Virus record (IMG/VR): IMGVR_UViG_3300023220_000066
Coordinates: 1 to 42,502 of that record
Length of the DNA stretch: 42,502 bases
Source of the DNA: a virus
Strand: one strand, 5' to 3'
Shown: positions 7,768 to 14,532 of the stretch, piece by piece
Layout of the letters: each line of letters opens with the position of its first letter
Position numbering within the stretch: the stretch's first letter is position 1
Notes under the pieces: generated by a model
Told to the model about the DNA's origin: nothing
Databases searched by the model: none
Seen by the model: only the letters and a program-made list of their open reading frames with translations
Made by a program: the position numbers and the translations under genes

Positions 7768-9327
7768 TCACCATGATATTATTGTTTCAGTAAGTAGATA
7801 CCAAGCGTACACCATAACCAATGAATCCGCAAGGTTTGGCGACTTAGTTCCGTCAGGTTGTTTATCAACCACGATTAAGCCGTTTGAATCCTTACGTGTC
7901 ACTTGCGACAATTCCGCTTCAAGACGCCTTAATAACGGCATTGCAGACGATAAAGAAATCAATTCATTCCACGTATAGTCACACGGTTCGCCGTTTTCTA
8001 TGGCTTCGCGCGCCTTGAACGTATTTTCAAACAACGTGCGAAGGTTCCACCACGTTTGCGCTTTAAAGTTTTTGAATATGTCTTTGTTTTTGACGTCGGT
8101 ATCACCGAAGAACGAATCAGGATAGGCCACTTTCCATGAACCTTTAAACGCTTTAACCGCAACTTCTGTTTCGTCTTTGGTTTCAACGCGTACACCTACA
8201 CCAAGACCCACCGCGTCATAAATCAATTCTTTATGACCGCGCAGCTTCAATGACGATATGATTTCCGATGTAACATGTTCGATGCGACCGTCAGGCCATT
8301 CTTGAACGTCTGTTGTAAGCATACCTTCAATCATAGAAAGCGCATGTGTGTCACCGCCGCCGTCCATTGGATCATAAGCGGCGTGTTTACCTTCGCCTTG
8401 AACACCTTCGAATATTAGATGAAAATCAATTGCAGCTTTAACCCATTTGTTAGGTATTATAATACCTGTGACAGACGCGGTATAATCCCGTTGATACTCT
8501 TGCGCGAAGACATGACCAAGACCCGCCGCTTCAAGCTGCGCTTTCTTTTTAGCCAAGAATTCTTTTGTCATCCACGGCACGTCGGTACAGTCAATGACCA
8601 TAACCCGGACTTCGCCGCCGAATCGCTTGGTGTAAAATATGTTGCCTATGCCATTGACCGAACTGAAGTCGATTTGAACATGTGTGTTTTCAGATAGTGA
8701 CGCTTCAATCAATGCCGGGTGTTCGTAATGCGCGCTTTCATCTTTGAAATATAACGTTGTACGACCACCACGACCGATACCGTCACCCGCTTCGCCAATG
8801 ATCGACGCGCCGTTGTCGAGATTAATACATTTATTCAATGATAGGTTATATTCGCGCGGCTTTGCGAAGTTTGGCAATTTATCAATCGTGTAACGTATCT
8901 TTTCGAATATCGAATCCATGTTGCCGAGTTGATCGACGTACATTGCTTTGCGTGAACCCCACCCGATAGAAACGTCATCATGACACACCCAAAGCCACAC
9001 GGAGAAAGCAACGAATAACCATGTCGCACCCGCGCCACGCGTCTTTTCAAGTAAACCATGTTCTTCGTCATCAATACAGCCTTGAAGCCATTCAACGACT
9101 TCTAACTGTTTCGGGTATAGTAGGAACGGTTTGACGACGATGTTGTTATTCGTCTTCTTACCCTTACGCGGGTCAATGGTCCAACAAAAGTCTTGAATGA
9201 AGGATATCGGATCGTCCTTGTACACCGCTTGAAACACCTTGCGCGGGTCGGCAAGATCATAAAAAGCGTTAATCAGCTTTTCGCGGCGTATCGCTTCTTT
9301 TGCGTAGTTTGGGTTCCAATGGATCAT
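7768..9327 (-). CDS. terL: Terminase large subunit
   Basis: This 519-residue protein is the packaging motor. The N-terminal ATPase has a Walker A-like LLEKTRGAGATW (residues about 93-104) and a Walker B with catalytic acids in TTLYFKDESAHYEHP. The C-terminal RNase H-like nuclease has three acidic motifs: AYDPMDGGGDTHAL, LIYDAVGLGVG and the late PNLADSLVMVYAW. Length and motif order are normal for the family. It powers translocation of DNA into the prohead through the portal and cuts the concatemer. The small subunit lies upstream, separated by antisense cassette 2. Confidence 0.95.
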   Translation of the reverse strand: MIHWNPNYAKEAIRREKLINAFYDLADPRKVFQAVYKDDPISFIQDFCWTIDPRKGKKTNNNIVVKPFLLYPKQLEVVEWLQGCIDDEEHGLLEKTRGAGATWLFVAFSVWLWVCHDDVSIGWGSRKAMYVDQLGNMDSIFEKIRYTIDKLPNFAKPREYNLSLNKCINLDNGASIIGEAGDGIGRGGRTTLYFKDESAHYEHPALIEASLSENTHVQIDFSSVNGIGNIFYTKRFGGEVRVMVIDCTDVPWMTKEFLAKKKAQLEAAGLGHVFAQEYQRDYTASVTGIIIPNKWVKAAIDFHLIFEGVQGEGKHAAYDPMDGGGDTHALSMIEGMLTTDVQEWPDGRIEHVTSEIISSLKLRGHKELIYDAVGLGVGVRVETKDETEVAVKAFKGSWKVAYPDSFFGDTDVKNKDIFKNFKAQTWWNLRTLFENTFKAREAIENGEPCDYTWNELISLSSAMPLLRRLEAELSQVTRKDSNGLIVVDKQPDGTKSPNLADSLVMVYAWYLLTETIISW

Positions 9328-9355
9328 TCGTTTAAAATAGATTATTCGATTGTAT

Positions 9356-9384
9356 TTGACAATACGCGAAATACGCCGTATAAC
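9356..9384 (+). promoter_or_regulatory. Sigma70-like promoter of antisense cassette 2
   Basis: TTGACA at 9356-9361, a 17-base spacer, then TATAAC at 9379-9384, reading rightward to the gene at 9420. The spacer holds two direct copies of AATACGC. Spacer and leader are related to the promoter at 1875-1903, including AAAACGAATCA and AGGAATAA upstream of the ATG. Confidence 0.78.
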
Positions 9385-9419
9385 ATACTTAATGAAAACG
9401 AATCATAGGAATAAATCAA

Positions 9420-9629
9420 ATGACTAAATATAAAACAACATACCGCCCGGAAATATCAGAAAACAAAGACGGTAGCGTTTACGTTCTTATCGTGCGCGTT
9501 GACCGTGACGGCGAAACAAGAGTCATTCACGGTTATAAGGGGCGCACGTTACAAAGCCGTCGCGCCGCTATCATATCAACGCGTAAATACATGAAAGCGC
9601 AAGGGTTGCGTATGGAGTCGGGCGAATGA
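9420..9629 (+). CDS. Small basic beta-rich protein, first gene of antisense cassette 2
   Basis: This 69-residue protein starts behind an AGGAATAA site and the promoter at 9356-9384. The N-terminal half looks like beta strands (GSVYVLIVRVDRDGETRVI) and the C-terminal half like a basic helix (LQSRRAAIISTRKYMKAQG). That arrangement resembles small DNA-binding or integrase arm-type folds, but no family match is claimed. It overlaps the next small membrane gene by four bases (ATGA). Confidence 0.65.
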   Translation: MTKYKTTYRPEISENKDGSVYVLIVRVDRDGETRVIHGYKGRTLQSRRAAIISTRKYMKAQGLRMESGE

Positions 9630-9739
9630 TACATAATCAAGCACTAACCGACACCATCACGCTATTCATCCCGGCGTTCATATTCGCCGCCGCTGTAATG
9701 TTAATCATTTGGAGTTTTAAACGTCATGACCATAAATAA
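9626..9739 (+). CDS. Single-span membrane peptide
   Basis: A 37-residue frame running from an ATG that overlaps the previous stop to TAA at 9737-9739. It has one strongly hydrophobic stretch (LFIPAFIFAAAVMLIIW, residues about 13-29) followed by a positively charged tail (SFKRHDHK), giving a typical N-out, C-in single-span topology. It overlaps the next gene by 14 bases. Small phage membrane peptides of this kind often affect the host envelope or superinfection; that role is a guess here. Confidence 0.6.
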   Translation: MIHNQALTDTITLFIPAFIFAAAVMLIIWSFKRHDHK

Positions 9740-10040
9740 AAAATGGACCGCAACAATGGACGACCGGGTTCGTCAATTCGGTGTATCAATTAAAGACGCA
9801 TCTGAAGCACTTAAACGATTAGGTGAAGCGGCGCAACCAATCACACAACACGACGCACCGGGCTTTTGGGCTTGGTTGCAACGTCAGCTTAATATAGGTG
9901 GTTACACCTTCAGTATGGAAATCGAAACCGTCAATTGTAGGTGTGCGCCTTGTGACAGGCGTTATATGATCGTCTATACCGTCAAACCGAAAACATTAAT
10001 CGTTGATAGTTCTACATGGACGGGAAGGGAATCGATATGA
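9726..10040 (+). CDS. Hypothetical protein with a CxCxxC cluster
   Basis: This 104-residue protein begins inside the end of the membrane peptide gene. The first half is helical (DDRVRQFGVSIKDASEALKRL); the middle is aromatic (GFWAWLQRQL); then comes a cysteine cluster, NCRCAPCDRRYM, that could bind a metal. No family is recognised. The next gene starts at its stop codon. Confidence 0.65.
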   Translation: MTINKKWTATMDDRVRQFGVSIKDASEALKRLGEAAQPITQHDAPGFWAWLQRQLNIGGYTFSMEIETVNCRCAPCDRRYMIVYTVKPKTLIVDSSTWTGRESI

Positions 10041-10234
10041 ATTTTCCAACTGAAACAGGCGTTAGACTTAAGAAAAATTGTTCTGGTTGCAGGGCGTTGG
10101 ATTTGCAAAAATGTACGCTTGGTTATGAAACAGAAACTTACGGATTTATGGGGGCATGGGTAAAACCAAAAGAAATTTGCGAAAAGCCGCGAACAAATAA
10201 GCGTTATATAAAATTATTAGGTGATAAATCATGA
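10037..10234 (+). CDS. Small putative zinc-binding protein
   Basis: This 65-residue protein has four cysteines arranged as CSGC near residues 15-18, then a Cys in LQKCTLGY and another in KEICEKP, a plausible zinc knuckle. ATG at 10037 is chosen because it overlaps the previous stop (ATGA) and has a strong purine-rich site (GGGAAGGGA) at the right distance; an ATG at 10016 would add seven residues. The function is unknown. Confidence 0.6.
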   Translation: MNFPTETGVRLKKNCSGCRALDLQKCTLGYETETYGFMGAWVKPKEICEKPRTNKRYIKLLGDKS

Positions 10235-10464
10235 ATGAATTTAAATACTGGTCAAAAGACCGTAACCTTCACCGTTGGTATTTTGATGACGGATCATATA
10301 TCGAAGCGCGTCGTCGCAATTCGTTTCATATATTCAAAATAGCCGACCACCCCCTTACACGATTAAAAGAAAATCAGGCGCATATCGAATTTCATAAATG
10401 CGACAACGCGCCGCTTATGAAATCAATATATAACATTACTGGAATCGATTGTGCCAAAACTTGA
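10231..10464 (+). CDS. Hypothetical protein
   Basis: A 77-residue protein rich in aromatic residues and histidines (YWSKDRNLHRWYFDDGSYIE, FHIFKIADHPL). It overlaps the previous gene by four bases and the following GTG-started gene by 14, so it is part of the same tightly coupled cassette. No recognised domain, signal or membrane segment. Confidence 0.6.
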   Translation: MNEFKYWSKDRNLHRWYFDDGSYIEARRRNSFHIFKIADHPLTRLKENQAHIEFHKCDNAPLMKSIYNITGIDCAKT

Positions 10465-10711
10465 AAAAGAAACGTCTGTTGAATTCGGTACACGTGTCGG
10501 CGAATCATTAATTGGTTCAGGCGACCCTTTACCCGACGAAATAATTGACGATCACGAAGCCGCGACAGCATTGGACGAAATAACAATGAATTGTGTTGTT
10601 TGCGGTTGGTGGTATGAAACGAATGATATAAAAATAATAGATGGTGAATCAAAATGTAATGATTGTTCCTGTTATTTAGTCGATAACGACGGTTACATAA
10701 TCACCGCTTAA
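10451..10711 (+). CDS. Putative zinc-ribbon protein, GTG start
   Basis: GTG at 10451 opens an 86-residue frame. After an acidic helical first half (PLPDEIIDDHEAATALDEI) comes CVVCGWWYETN and, about 20 residues later, CNDCSC, a two-pair cysteine pattern typical of a small zinc ribbon. It is the last gene of antisense cassette 2. Its stop codon overlaps that of the convergent small terminase gene, leaving no room for a terminator between opposing transcripts. Confidence 0.62.
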   Translation: MPKLEKETSVEFGTRVGESLIGSGDPLPDEIIDDHEAATALDEITMNCVVCGWWYETNDIKIIDGESKCNDCSCYLVDNDGYIITA

Positions 10712-11316
10712 TCTTCACCCGTTATATCGACCTTACCCTTTAGGTCACGAATGGCTTGCAATGCTTTGTCGGCGTCTTTGGTGTCCACTACACGCACCTG
10801 TTGATCAATCGCCAACGCCGCGCCGTAAGTCCCTTTGTTACGCGACGCAAGCATCTTGAATGCAACCGCATCATTATAAACAACTTCAGTATCAACACGG
10901 AATCCCTTGTGATAGACGCCTTTTTCGACGCCGTATATTGATCTGTTCATTAAAGCGTCTTCAAGGTCGTTTGTCCCGGCGTCAAGGGCTTCCTGTACAG
11001 CCGCCGCGAATTGAGCGTTGCGTTTCCTTAATGATTGAAACCCACTATACGCCAAACCGACGGCTTCGCACGACCGCGTAATGTTCTGACTTAACCGCAA
11101 GAAATGTAAGAAATTGTTGCGCGCCGTCTTTGACCATTTAGGCCATTTTTTAAACGGTGCGCGACCTTTATCGCGGGGTGGCCTTTGTAAGAACATTTCT
11201 GGATATGTACGCACCTTAACGCCGGGTAAGGCCGTTACGGGAATCCCCGTTTCGGACTGCGGTTCCATGCCGGGTAAAGGCGGTAAAATTTCTGGTATAA
11301 TTTCGGTCATGGTCAC
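10708..11316 (-). CDS. terS: Terminase small subunit
   Basis: This 202-residue protein has the expected shape of a DNA-recognition subunit: a proline-rich N-terminus (residues 1-60), a helix-turn-helix-like block (RLSQNITRSCEAVGLAYSGF, about 92-111), and then helices of the oligomerisation region containing ALDAGTNDLEDALMNRS and KMLASRNKGTYG, which recur in phage small terminases. It chooses the packaging start and hands DNA to the large subunit. It is the first minus-strand late gene downstream of the 493-bp non-coding region, where the packaging site may lie. No strong ribosome binding site is visible before the ATG; a second in-frame ATG lies at 11310. Confidence 0.78.
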   Translation of the reverse strand: MTMTEIIPEILPPLPGMEPQSETGIPVTALPGVKVRTYPEMFLQRPPRDKGRAPFKKWPKWSKTARNNFLHFLRLSQNITRSCEAVGLAYSGFQSLRKRNAQFAAAVQEALDAGTNDLEDALMNRSIYGVEKGVYHKGFRVDTEVVYNDAVAFKMLASRNKGTYGAALAIDQQVRVVDTKDADKALQAIRDLKGKVDITGED

Positions 11317-11572
11317 AGGTTAGCGTATATGCGAAAACAAAGCAAACATAACACACATTTCATAAACAGCGAAAATGGTACTAGAATACCCTTAAACAAC
11401 ACGACTCCACATGAAGACGGCTTAAAATGGCGCAATACTGCGAAAAAGTAGCTAAAAAGCGTCAGGCGACTCCACCTTCAAAAGTTAACGCGTCGGCCTA
11501 AACCCCTTTAAAAACATATAGTTAACACTACGACGACTCCACTTTTACCATTAACTAGAATTATATAGAGTG

Positions 11573-11605
11573 ATAGTATAGTATAGAGCGAGTGTACTAT
11601 ACTAT
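11573..11605. repeat. Perfect 11-bp inverted repeat
   Basis: ATAGTATAGTA at 11573-11583 is matched by TACTATACTAT at 11595-11605 around an 11-base loop. AT-rich and immediately followed by a second inverted repeat. It may be an operator or an origin hairpin. Confidence 0.6.
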
Positions 11606-11637
11606 GTTAGGGGGCGGGGGATATGAAGACCCCTAAC
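11606..11637. repeat. Perfect 8-bp inverted repeat with G-rich loop
   Basis: GTTAGGGG at 11606-11613 is matched by CCCCTAAC at 11630-11637. The loop contains the rest of a G-run. It abuts the preceding inverted repeat without a gap. Confidence 0.55.
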
Positions 11638-11750
11638 TGGAGTCGGCTACCCCTGTAACCCGCACAAAACCGCCGTTTTTGGACGACTCGACACGACTTG
11701 AGCCGACGCCGCTTTGCGCAACCCCTTGAATTTAAACGATTTAATACCGC

Positions 11751-11778
11751 TTGACACCGTTTGACTATACTATATAAT
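11751..11778 (+). promoter_or_regulatory. Strong sigma70-like promoter of the early operon
   Basis: Consensus TTGACA at 11751-11756 and consensus TATAAT at 11773-11778, spacer 16 bases, about 30 bases upstream of the ATG at 11810. An AAAAGGA ribosome binding site follows. The spacer contains CTATACTAT, which resembles an arm of the inverted repeat at 11573-11605, so one regulator could bind both. Confidence 0.82.
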
Positions 11779-11809
11779 ATACTCGAAACACACAGAAAAG
11801 GACTAAATC

Positions 11810-12646
11810 ATGATAATTACGTTTAAAAACGGCCTAAAACTAGAAAATGTAGCGTTAAATGCCGAAAACCTACAATTACTATATAATATAGATAAAACAG
11901 AAAACAGCGAAAAAAGTAACGAACGGATGCGTGACGCTGTTTTAAATTACTTAAATATTGAAAAGGAATGGACACCGTTTGAACAAATTAACGCCGTTTT
12001 TAAAGATCATTCAGCCGAAAAGGTGATGTTTACTTTACACGGTTTATTGTCAGAAGGTGCTGTTTTCATTATGGGCGATGACTATAAAATCACCACTACG
12101 AGTATTCGTAATTTAAAACAGTTCAACGAAAAACAGCTTAAACCGATGAATGAATTTGAAGCGGACGGCATACGCGATCTATTCATATCAAACCCACGTA
12201 ATAAATACACCGTTTTAGACATTTGCGGTTTGTTAGGGTTCGAAGAAGATCGTATGAAAGTATTCATTGAAGACTTGGTCAACGACGGCTTCATTGGTAG
12301 TACAGGTATTAAAGATGGTAAATCGTATTTTCGTTATGATAGAATCGTCGTTGAAACGGTAACAGGTTTTAAACCGGACACCGCATTATTAAGACAATAT
12401 AAAGTCGAAGACAACACCCATATGTGGTCACCAATGGCGATGGAAGAAGCTGAAGCCACCATACATACTCATTTAAAAATGTCACCCGGCGCGTTGCATG
12501 ACGCCGCTACCCTTGCGATAGAATGTGAAATCAACGACGTTATTGCACCATTAACGAAACTCATTAATAAAGGACTCGTTAGTCGTTCAACAGGCACCCC
12601 TGATCAAACAACGTATTATCAATATCATGGTGACGTCGATGCGTAA
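11810..12646 (+). CDS. Protein with three winged-helix-like segments, candidate initiator or regulator
   Basis: This 278-residue protein appears to contain three helix-turn-helix/winged segments in tandem: about residues 45-100 (RMRDAVLNYL, then EKVMFTLHGLLSEGAVFIMG), 118-180 (DLFISNPRNKYTVLDICGLL, then MKVFIEDLVNDGFIGST) and 215-275 (THLKMSPGALHDAATLA, then PLTKLINKGLVSRS). In each, a helix bundle is followed by a LxxLxxxGxV/I pattern leading into a hairpin. It is the first gene after a strong promoter and lies beside the repeat-rich region at 11317-11809. A role as origin-binding initiator or master regulator is inferred from this; no named family is recognised. Confidence 0.72.
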   Translation: MIITFKNGLKLENVALNAENLQLLYNIDKTENSEKSNERMRDAVLNYLNIEKEWTPFEQINAVFKDHSAEKVMFTLHGLLSEGAVFIMGDDYKITTTSIRNLKQFNEKQLKPMNEFEADGIRDLFISNPRNKYTVLDICGLLGFEEDRMKVFIEDLVNDGFIGSTGIKDGKSYFRYDRIVVETVTGFKPDTALLRQYKVEDNTHMWSPMAMEEAEATIHTHLKMSPGALHDAATLAIECEINDVIAPLTKLINKGLVSRSTGTPDQTTYYQYHGDVDA

Positions 12647-13016
12647 AATATTATTCAAAGCCCGTCGCAATGTCGGCGGCGAATGGGTCACTGGTCATTA
12701 CGGTCTAACGTTTATGGGTAGTCATACTATATCATGTAAGGTTAATGGCGTCTTCGTCACAGATACAATCGACCCCGAAACACTATGTGAATACACCGGG
12801 CGCGACACTGACGACGGAAAGCCGTTTTTCGAAGGTGATATTATAGTCGCTGTTGTCCATAACGAACGTCGCGAAGTCGTTATATTTTTTGATGCGGCTT
12901 ATGCGGCCTTTCGCATTAAAAATCATGGCAACGGTGTGTCGCATATGTCGGATACATTTTACACAATGCCTTGGAAGAAAAAAGGTGTAATTAAAGGAAA
13001 CATTCACGATGACTAA
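12639..13016 (+). CDS. YopX-like protein
   Basis: This 125-residue protein has the hallmarks of the phage YopX family: the start MRKILFKARR, then GEWVTGHY, and the central DPETLCEYTGRDTDDGKPFF followed by EGDIIVA. Family members are common in phage early regions and probably act as small multimeric beta proteins; their biochemical role is unknown. ATG at 12639 matches the family N-terminus and has GGTGA upstream, so it is preferred to the in-frame GTG-type start at 12627. It overlaps the preceding gene's stop. Confidence 0.82.
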   Translation: MRKILFKARRNVGGEWVTGHYGLTFMGSHTISCKVNGVFVTDTIDPETLCEYTGRDTDDGKPFFEGDIIVAVVHNERREVVIFFDAAYAAFRIKNHGNGVSHMSDTFYTMPWKKKGVIKGNIHDD

Positions 13017-13329
13017 ATATTATCACATCACCGGGTCAAAGCGGCTTCATACTATTAAGACAATCAATCAAGCGTTAATGATGTCTTCAATTAAAACGTA
13101 TTTGGCTTTGACCATATGCGACAAAGACGACGCGACGAATGGTTATGTTGTCGAATATACACCAATGCCGGGCGCGTATTTATGCGGTCGTCACGCGCAA
13201 GGTAAAGCCGTCATATCATCCGAAACAGTACCGCGCTATTATAACACCTTACAAGGCGCGCAACGCGGCATCAACGCCACCACATCACCCGCCGCTTCAT
13301 TTGAAATTAAAGGATTGAAAACGTTATGA
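13009..13329 (+). CDS. Hypothetical protein
   Basis: This 106-residue protein starts before the end of the YopX-like gene. It looks alpha/beta with a central EYTPMPGAYLCGRHAQ segment and ends in IKGLKTL. No family is recognised. The last codons and stop form one copy of a 21-base direct repeat that recurs at 13561-13581, bracketing the next gene. Confidence 0.65.
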   Translation: MTKYYHITGSKRLHTIKTINQALMMSSIKTYLALTICDKDDATNGYVVEYTPMPGAYLCGRHAQGKAVISSETVPRYYNTLQGAQRGINATTSPAASFEIKGLKTL

Positions 13330-13581
13330 GCTACGACGTTGTAAAAATAATAAGCGATGAAGACGGTGACGCTGTTGACAATCCTAAATGGTGCCTTGTT
13401 ACAAATGACGGTTACAGCCCTTCGACACTCTGCGGCGGTCAAGTATTTGGTATGGGTGAAGGTGAAGCAAAATATAAAGAAAAAACTGTTGATAGAAAAG
13501 GCGTAACGTGTCCTTCGTGCAAGGATATAATCATATCAATACAGCAAGTAATTTTATAAAAAAGGATTGAAAACGTTATGA
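13309..13581 (+). repeat. 21-base direct repeats flanking a small gene
   Basis: Identical 21-base sequences, starting AAAGGATTGAAAACG and ending in ATGA, lie at 13309-13329 and 13561-13581. The first copy encodes the end of one gene and the start of the next; the second serves only as leader and start of the gene at 13578. The 252-base unit between them carries a complete 77-residue gene. Confidence 0.75.
13326..13559 (+). CDS. Small putative metal-binding protein in a repeat-flanked cassette
   Basis: This 77-residue protein has Cys residues in PKWCLVTNDGYSPSTLCGG and later in GVTCPSCKDIIIS, so a two-pair zinc site is possible. It overlaps the preceding gene by four bases (ATGA). It is bracketed by 21-base direct repeats and is the kind of unit that could be gained or lost by recombination between them. 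The function is unknown. Confidence 0.62.
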   Translation: MSYDVVKIISDEDGDAVDNPKWCLVTNDGYSPSTLCGGQVFGMGEGEAKYKEKTVDRKGVTCPSCKDIIISIQQVIL

Positions 13582-13940
13582 ATAAAGTTAAAACAGATAT
13601 TAACAGTATTGTTACTAATTTACGCAACATGGATTCAACACTGAATAAGTCATTTAATGATCCTTTAATCGGTACATTCAACGCCGCATTAAAATACATA
13701 GAACATCTTGAACACGAAGCATCATTGTCGCCTGAAATATTAGACAGCGATTGCGCGAACAAAGCGCGACCGGGCGAACCTGTGTTCATACTGTTAGGCC
13801 GCGATGAACAAGCACCCGGCGCCGTTCGTCTTTGGGCTTCTATGCGAGCCATAAGCGAAGGGCCGAATGAACAAACCGACGAAGCGCAACGTGTCGCCGA
13901 TGAAATGGAAAAATATCATGATATTAATACCAGAACTTGA
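13578..13940 (+). CDS. Conserved phage protein of unknown function
   Basis: This 120-residue protein has a helical N-terminus (VTNLRNMDSTLNKSFNDPL) and then a block of a type I recall from other phages: SDCANKARPGEPVFILLGRD, PGAVRLWASMRAIS, and a C-terminal AQRVADEMEKY helix. In relatives this block goes with proteins acting on many different early functions, so no role is assigned. It starts inside the second copy of the 21-base repeat, which supplies an AAAGGA ribosome binding site. Confidence 0.68.
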   Translation: MNKVKTDINSIVTNLRNMDSTLNKSFNDPLIGTFNAALKYIEHLEHEASLSPEILDSDCANKARPGEPVFILLGRDEQAPGAVRLWASMRAISEGPNEQTDEAQRVADEMEKYHDINTRT

Positions 13941-14532
13941 AAAGATATTAATTCTTGTACCGCGAACGGCGTCAACGTCATTAAAAAGGGCGGTGCTTGA
14001 TAAGTACCCGGAAAGCATTATGCTTTATCGTCACATGGAAGCCGACAACGTGCCGCAAGGTTACGGTAGTTGGCAAAAAATAGGGATTGTAAGACACCCG
14101 TTGGATAGACTTTGGAGTCTTTATAATTACTTAGGTAATTTCAACGGTAACTATAATAAAGAATACATTTCGCGCATGGTTAATTCTGTTGCGGGTATTG
14201 GGTTTGAACAATGGTTGACGTCGAATAACGTGGTCTTCAGTTCGCAATATATCGACGATTATAAAGCGGTCGAAGCAAAATATACAGTGCTTCACCGCAT
14301 CCCGGAAAACTTTAAAAGTCAGCAAATTACGTTAAGGCCGGATTTAGGAACGAAAATATTTAAGTTTGAAGAGCTACATTTGTTAGCGGACGAATTAAAT
14401 ATCACCCTTGAAAAAAGCAACGAATCGACGCCTAACGGAAACGCACCGTTAAATTCGTCTGTTATTTATGATCACATGAATAAGTTTTTCGCATGGGATA
14501 TGCAACAATACAACCCGGAGTCAACGTCATGA
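13918..14532 (+). CDS. Sulfotransferase-like protein
   Basis: This 204-residue protein resembles PAPS-dependent sulfotransferases. Near the N-terminus, ILVPRTASTSLK (residues about 12-23) matches the 5'-phosphosulfate-binding loop. At 56-70, GIVRHPLDRLWSLYN matches the 3'-phosphate-binding motif, with Arg59 and Ser67 in the expected places. The enzymes transfer sulfate from PAPS to a hydroxyl or amine, often on sugars or lipids. It is somewhat short for the family and its acceptor is unknown; modification of host surface glycans or of a phage component is possible. ATG at 13918 is chosen because it begins just before the first strand; it overlaps the preceding gene by 23 bases. Confidence 0.75.
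   Translation: MILIPELEKILILVPRTASTSLKRAVLDKYPESIMLYRHMEADNVPQGYGSWQKIGIVRHPLDRLWSLYNYLGNFNGNYNKEYISRMVNSVAGIGFEQWLTSNNVVFSSQYIDDYKAVEAKYTVLHRIPENFKSQQITLRPDLGTKIFKFEELHLLADELNITLEKSNESTPNGNAPLNSSVIYDHMNKFFAWDMQQYNPESTS

Larger units (their letters stand above)
11402..11645. repeat. Spaced repeats of CGACTCCAC containing GANTC
   Basis: Exact direct copies of CGACTCCAC lie at 11402-11410, 11467-11475 and 11534-11542, spaced 65 and 67 bases apart. An inverted partial copy (GGAGTCG) lies at 11639-11645, and a shorter CGACTCG at 11684-11690. Each contains GANTC, the sequence methylated by CcrM-type enzymes in alphaproteobacteria. The even spacing, about six helical turns, suggests binding sites on one DNA face. 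Confidence 0.6.
11317..11809. other. Non-coding control region: candidate origin or packaging site
   Basis: This 493-bp stretch has no convincing gene on either strand. It separates the leftward late genes (terS first) from the rightward early operon. It holds spaced copies of CGACTCCAC, two adjacent perfect inverted repeats, a G-rich tract (GGGGGCGGGGG), and the promoter of the winged-helix protein gene. The combination of repeats, strand switch, AT-rich flank and an adjacent DNA-binding protein gene fits a replication origin. The position upstream of terS also fits a pac or cos site. Confidence 0.6.

Noticed and set aside
11317-11809. tRNA or protein gene in the long non-coding region
   Set aside because: No cloverleaf pattern with a TTC-type arm and no frame with a start, ribosome binding site and protein-like composition was found.
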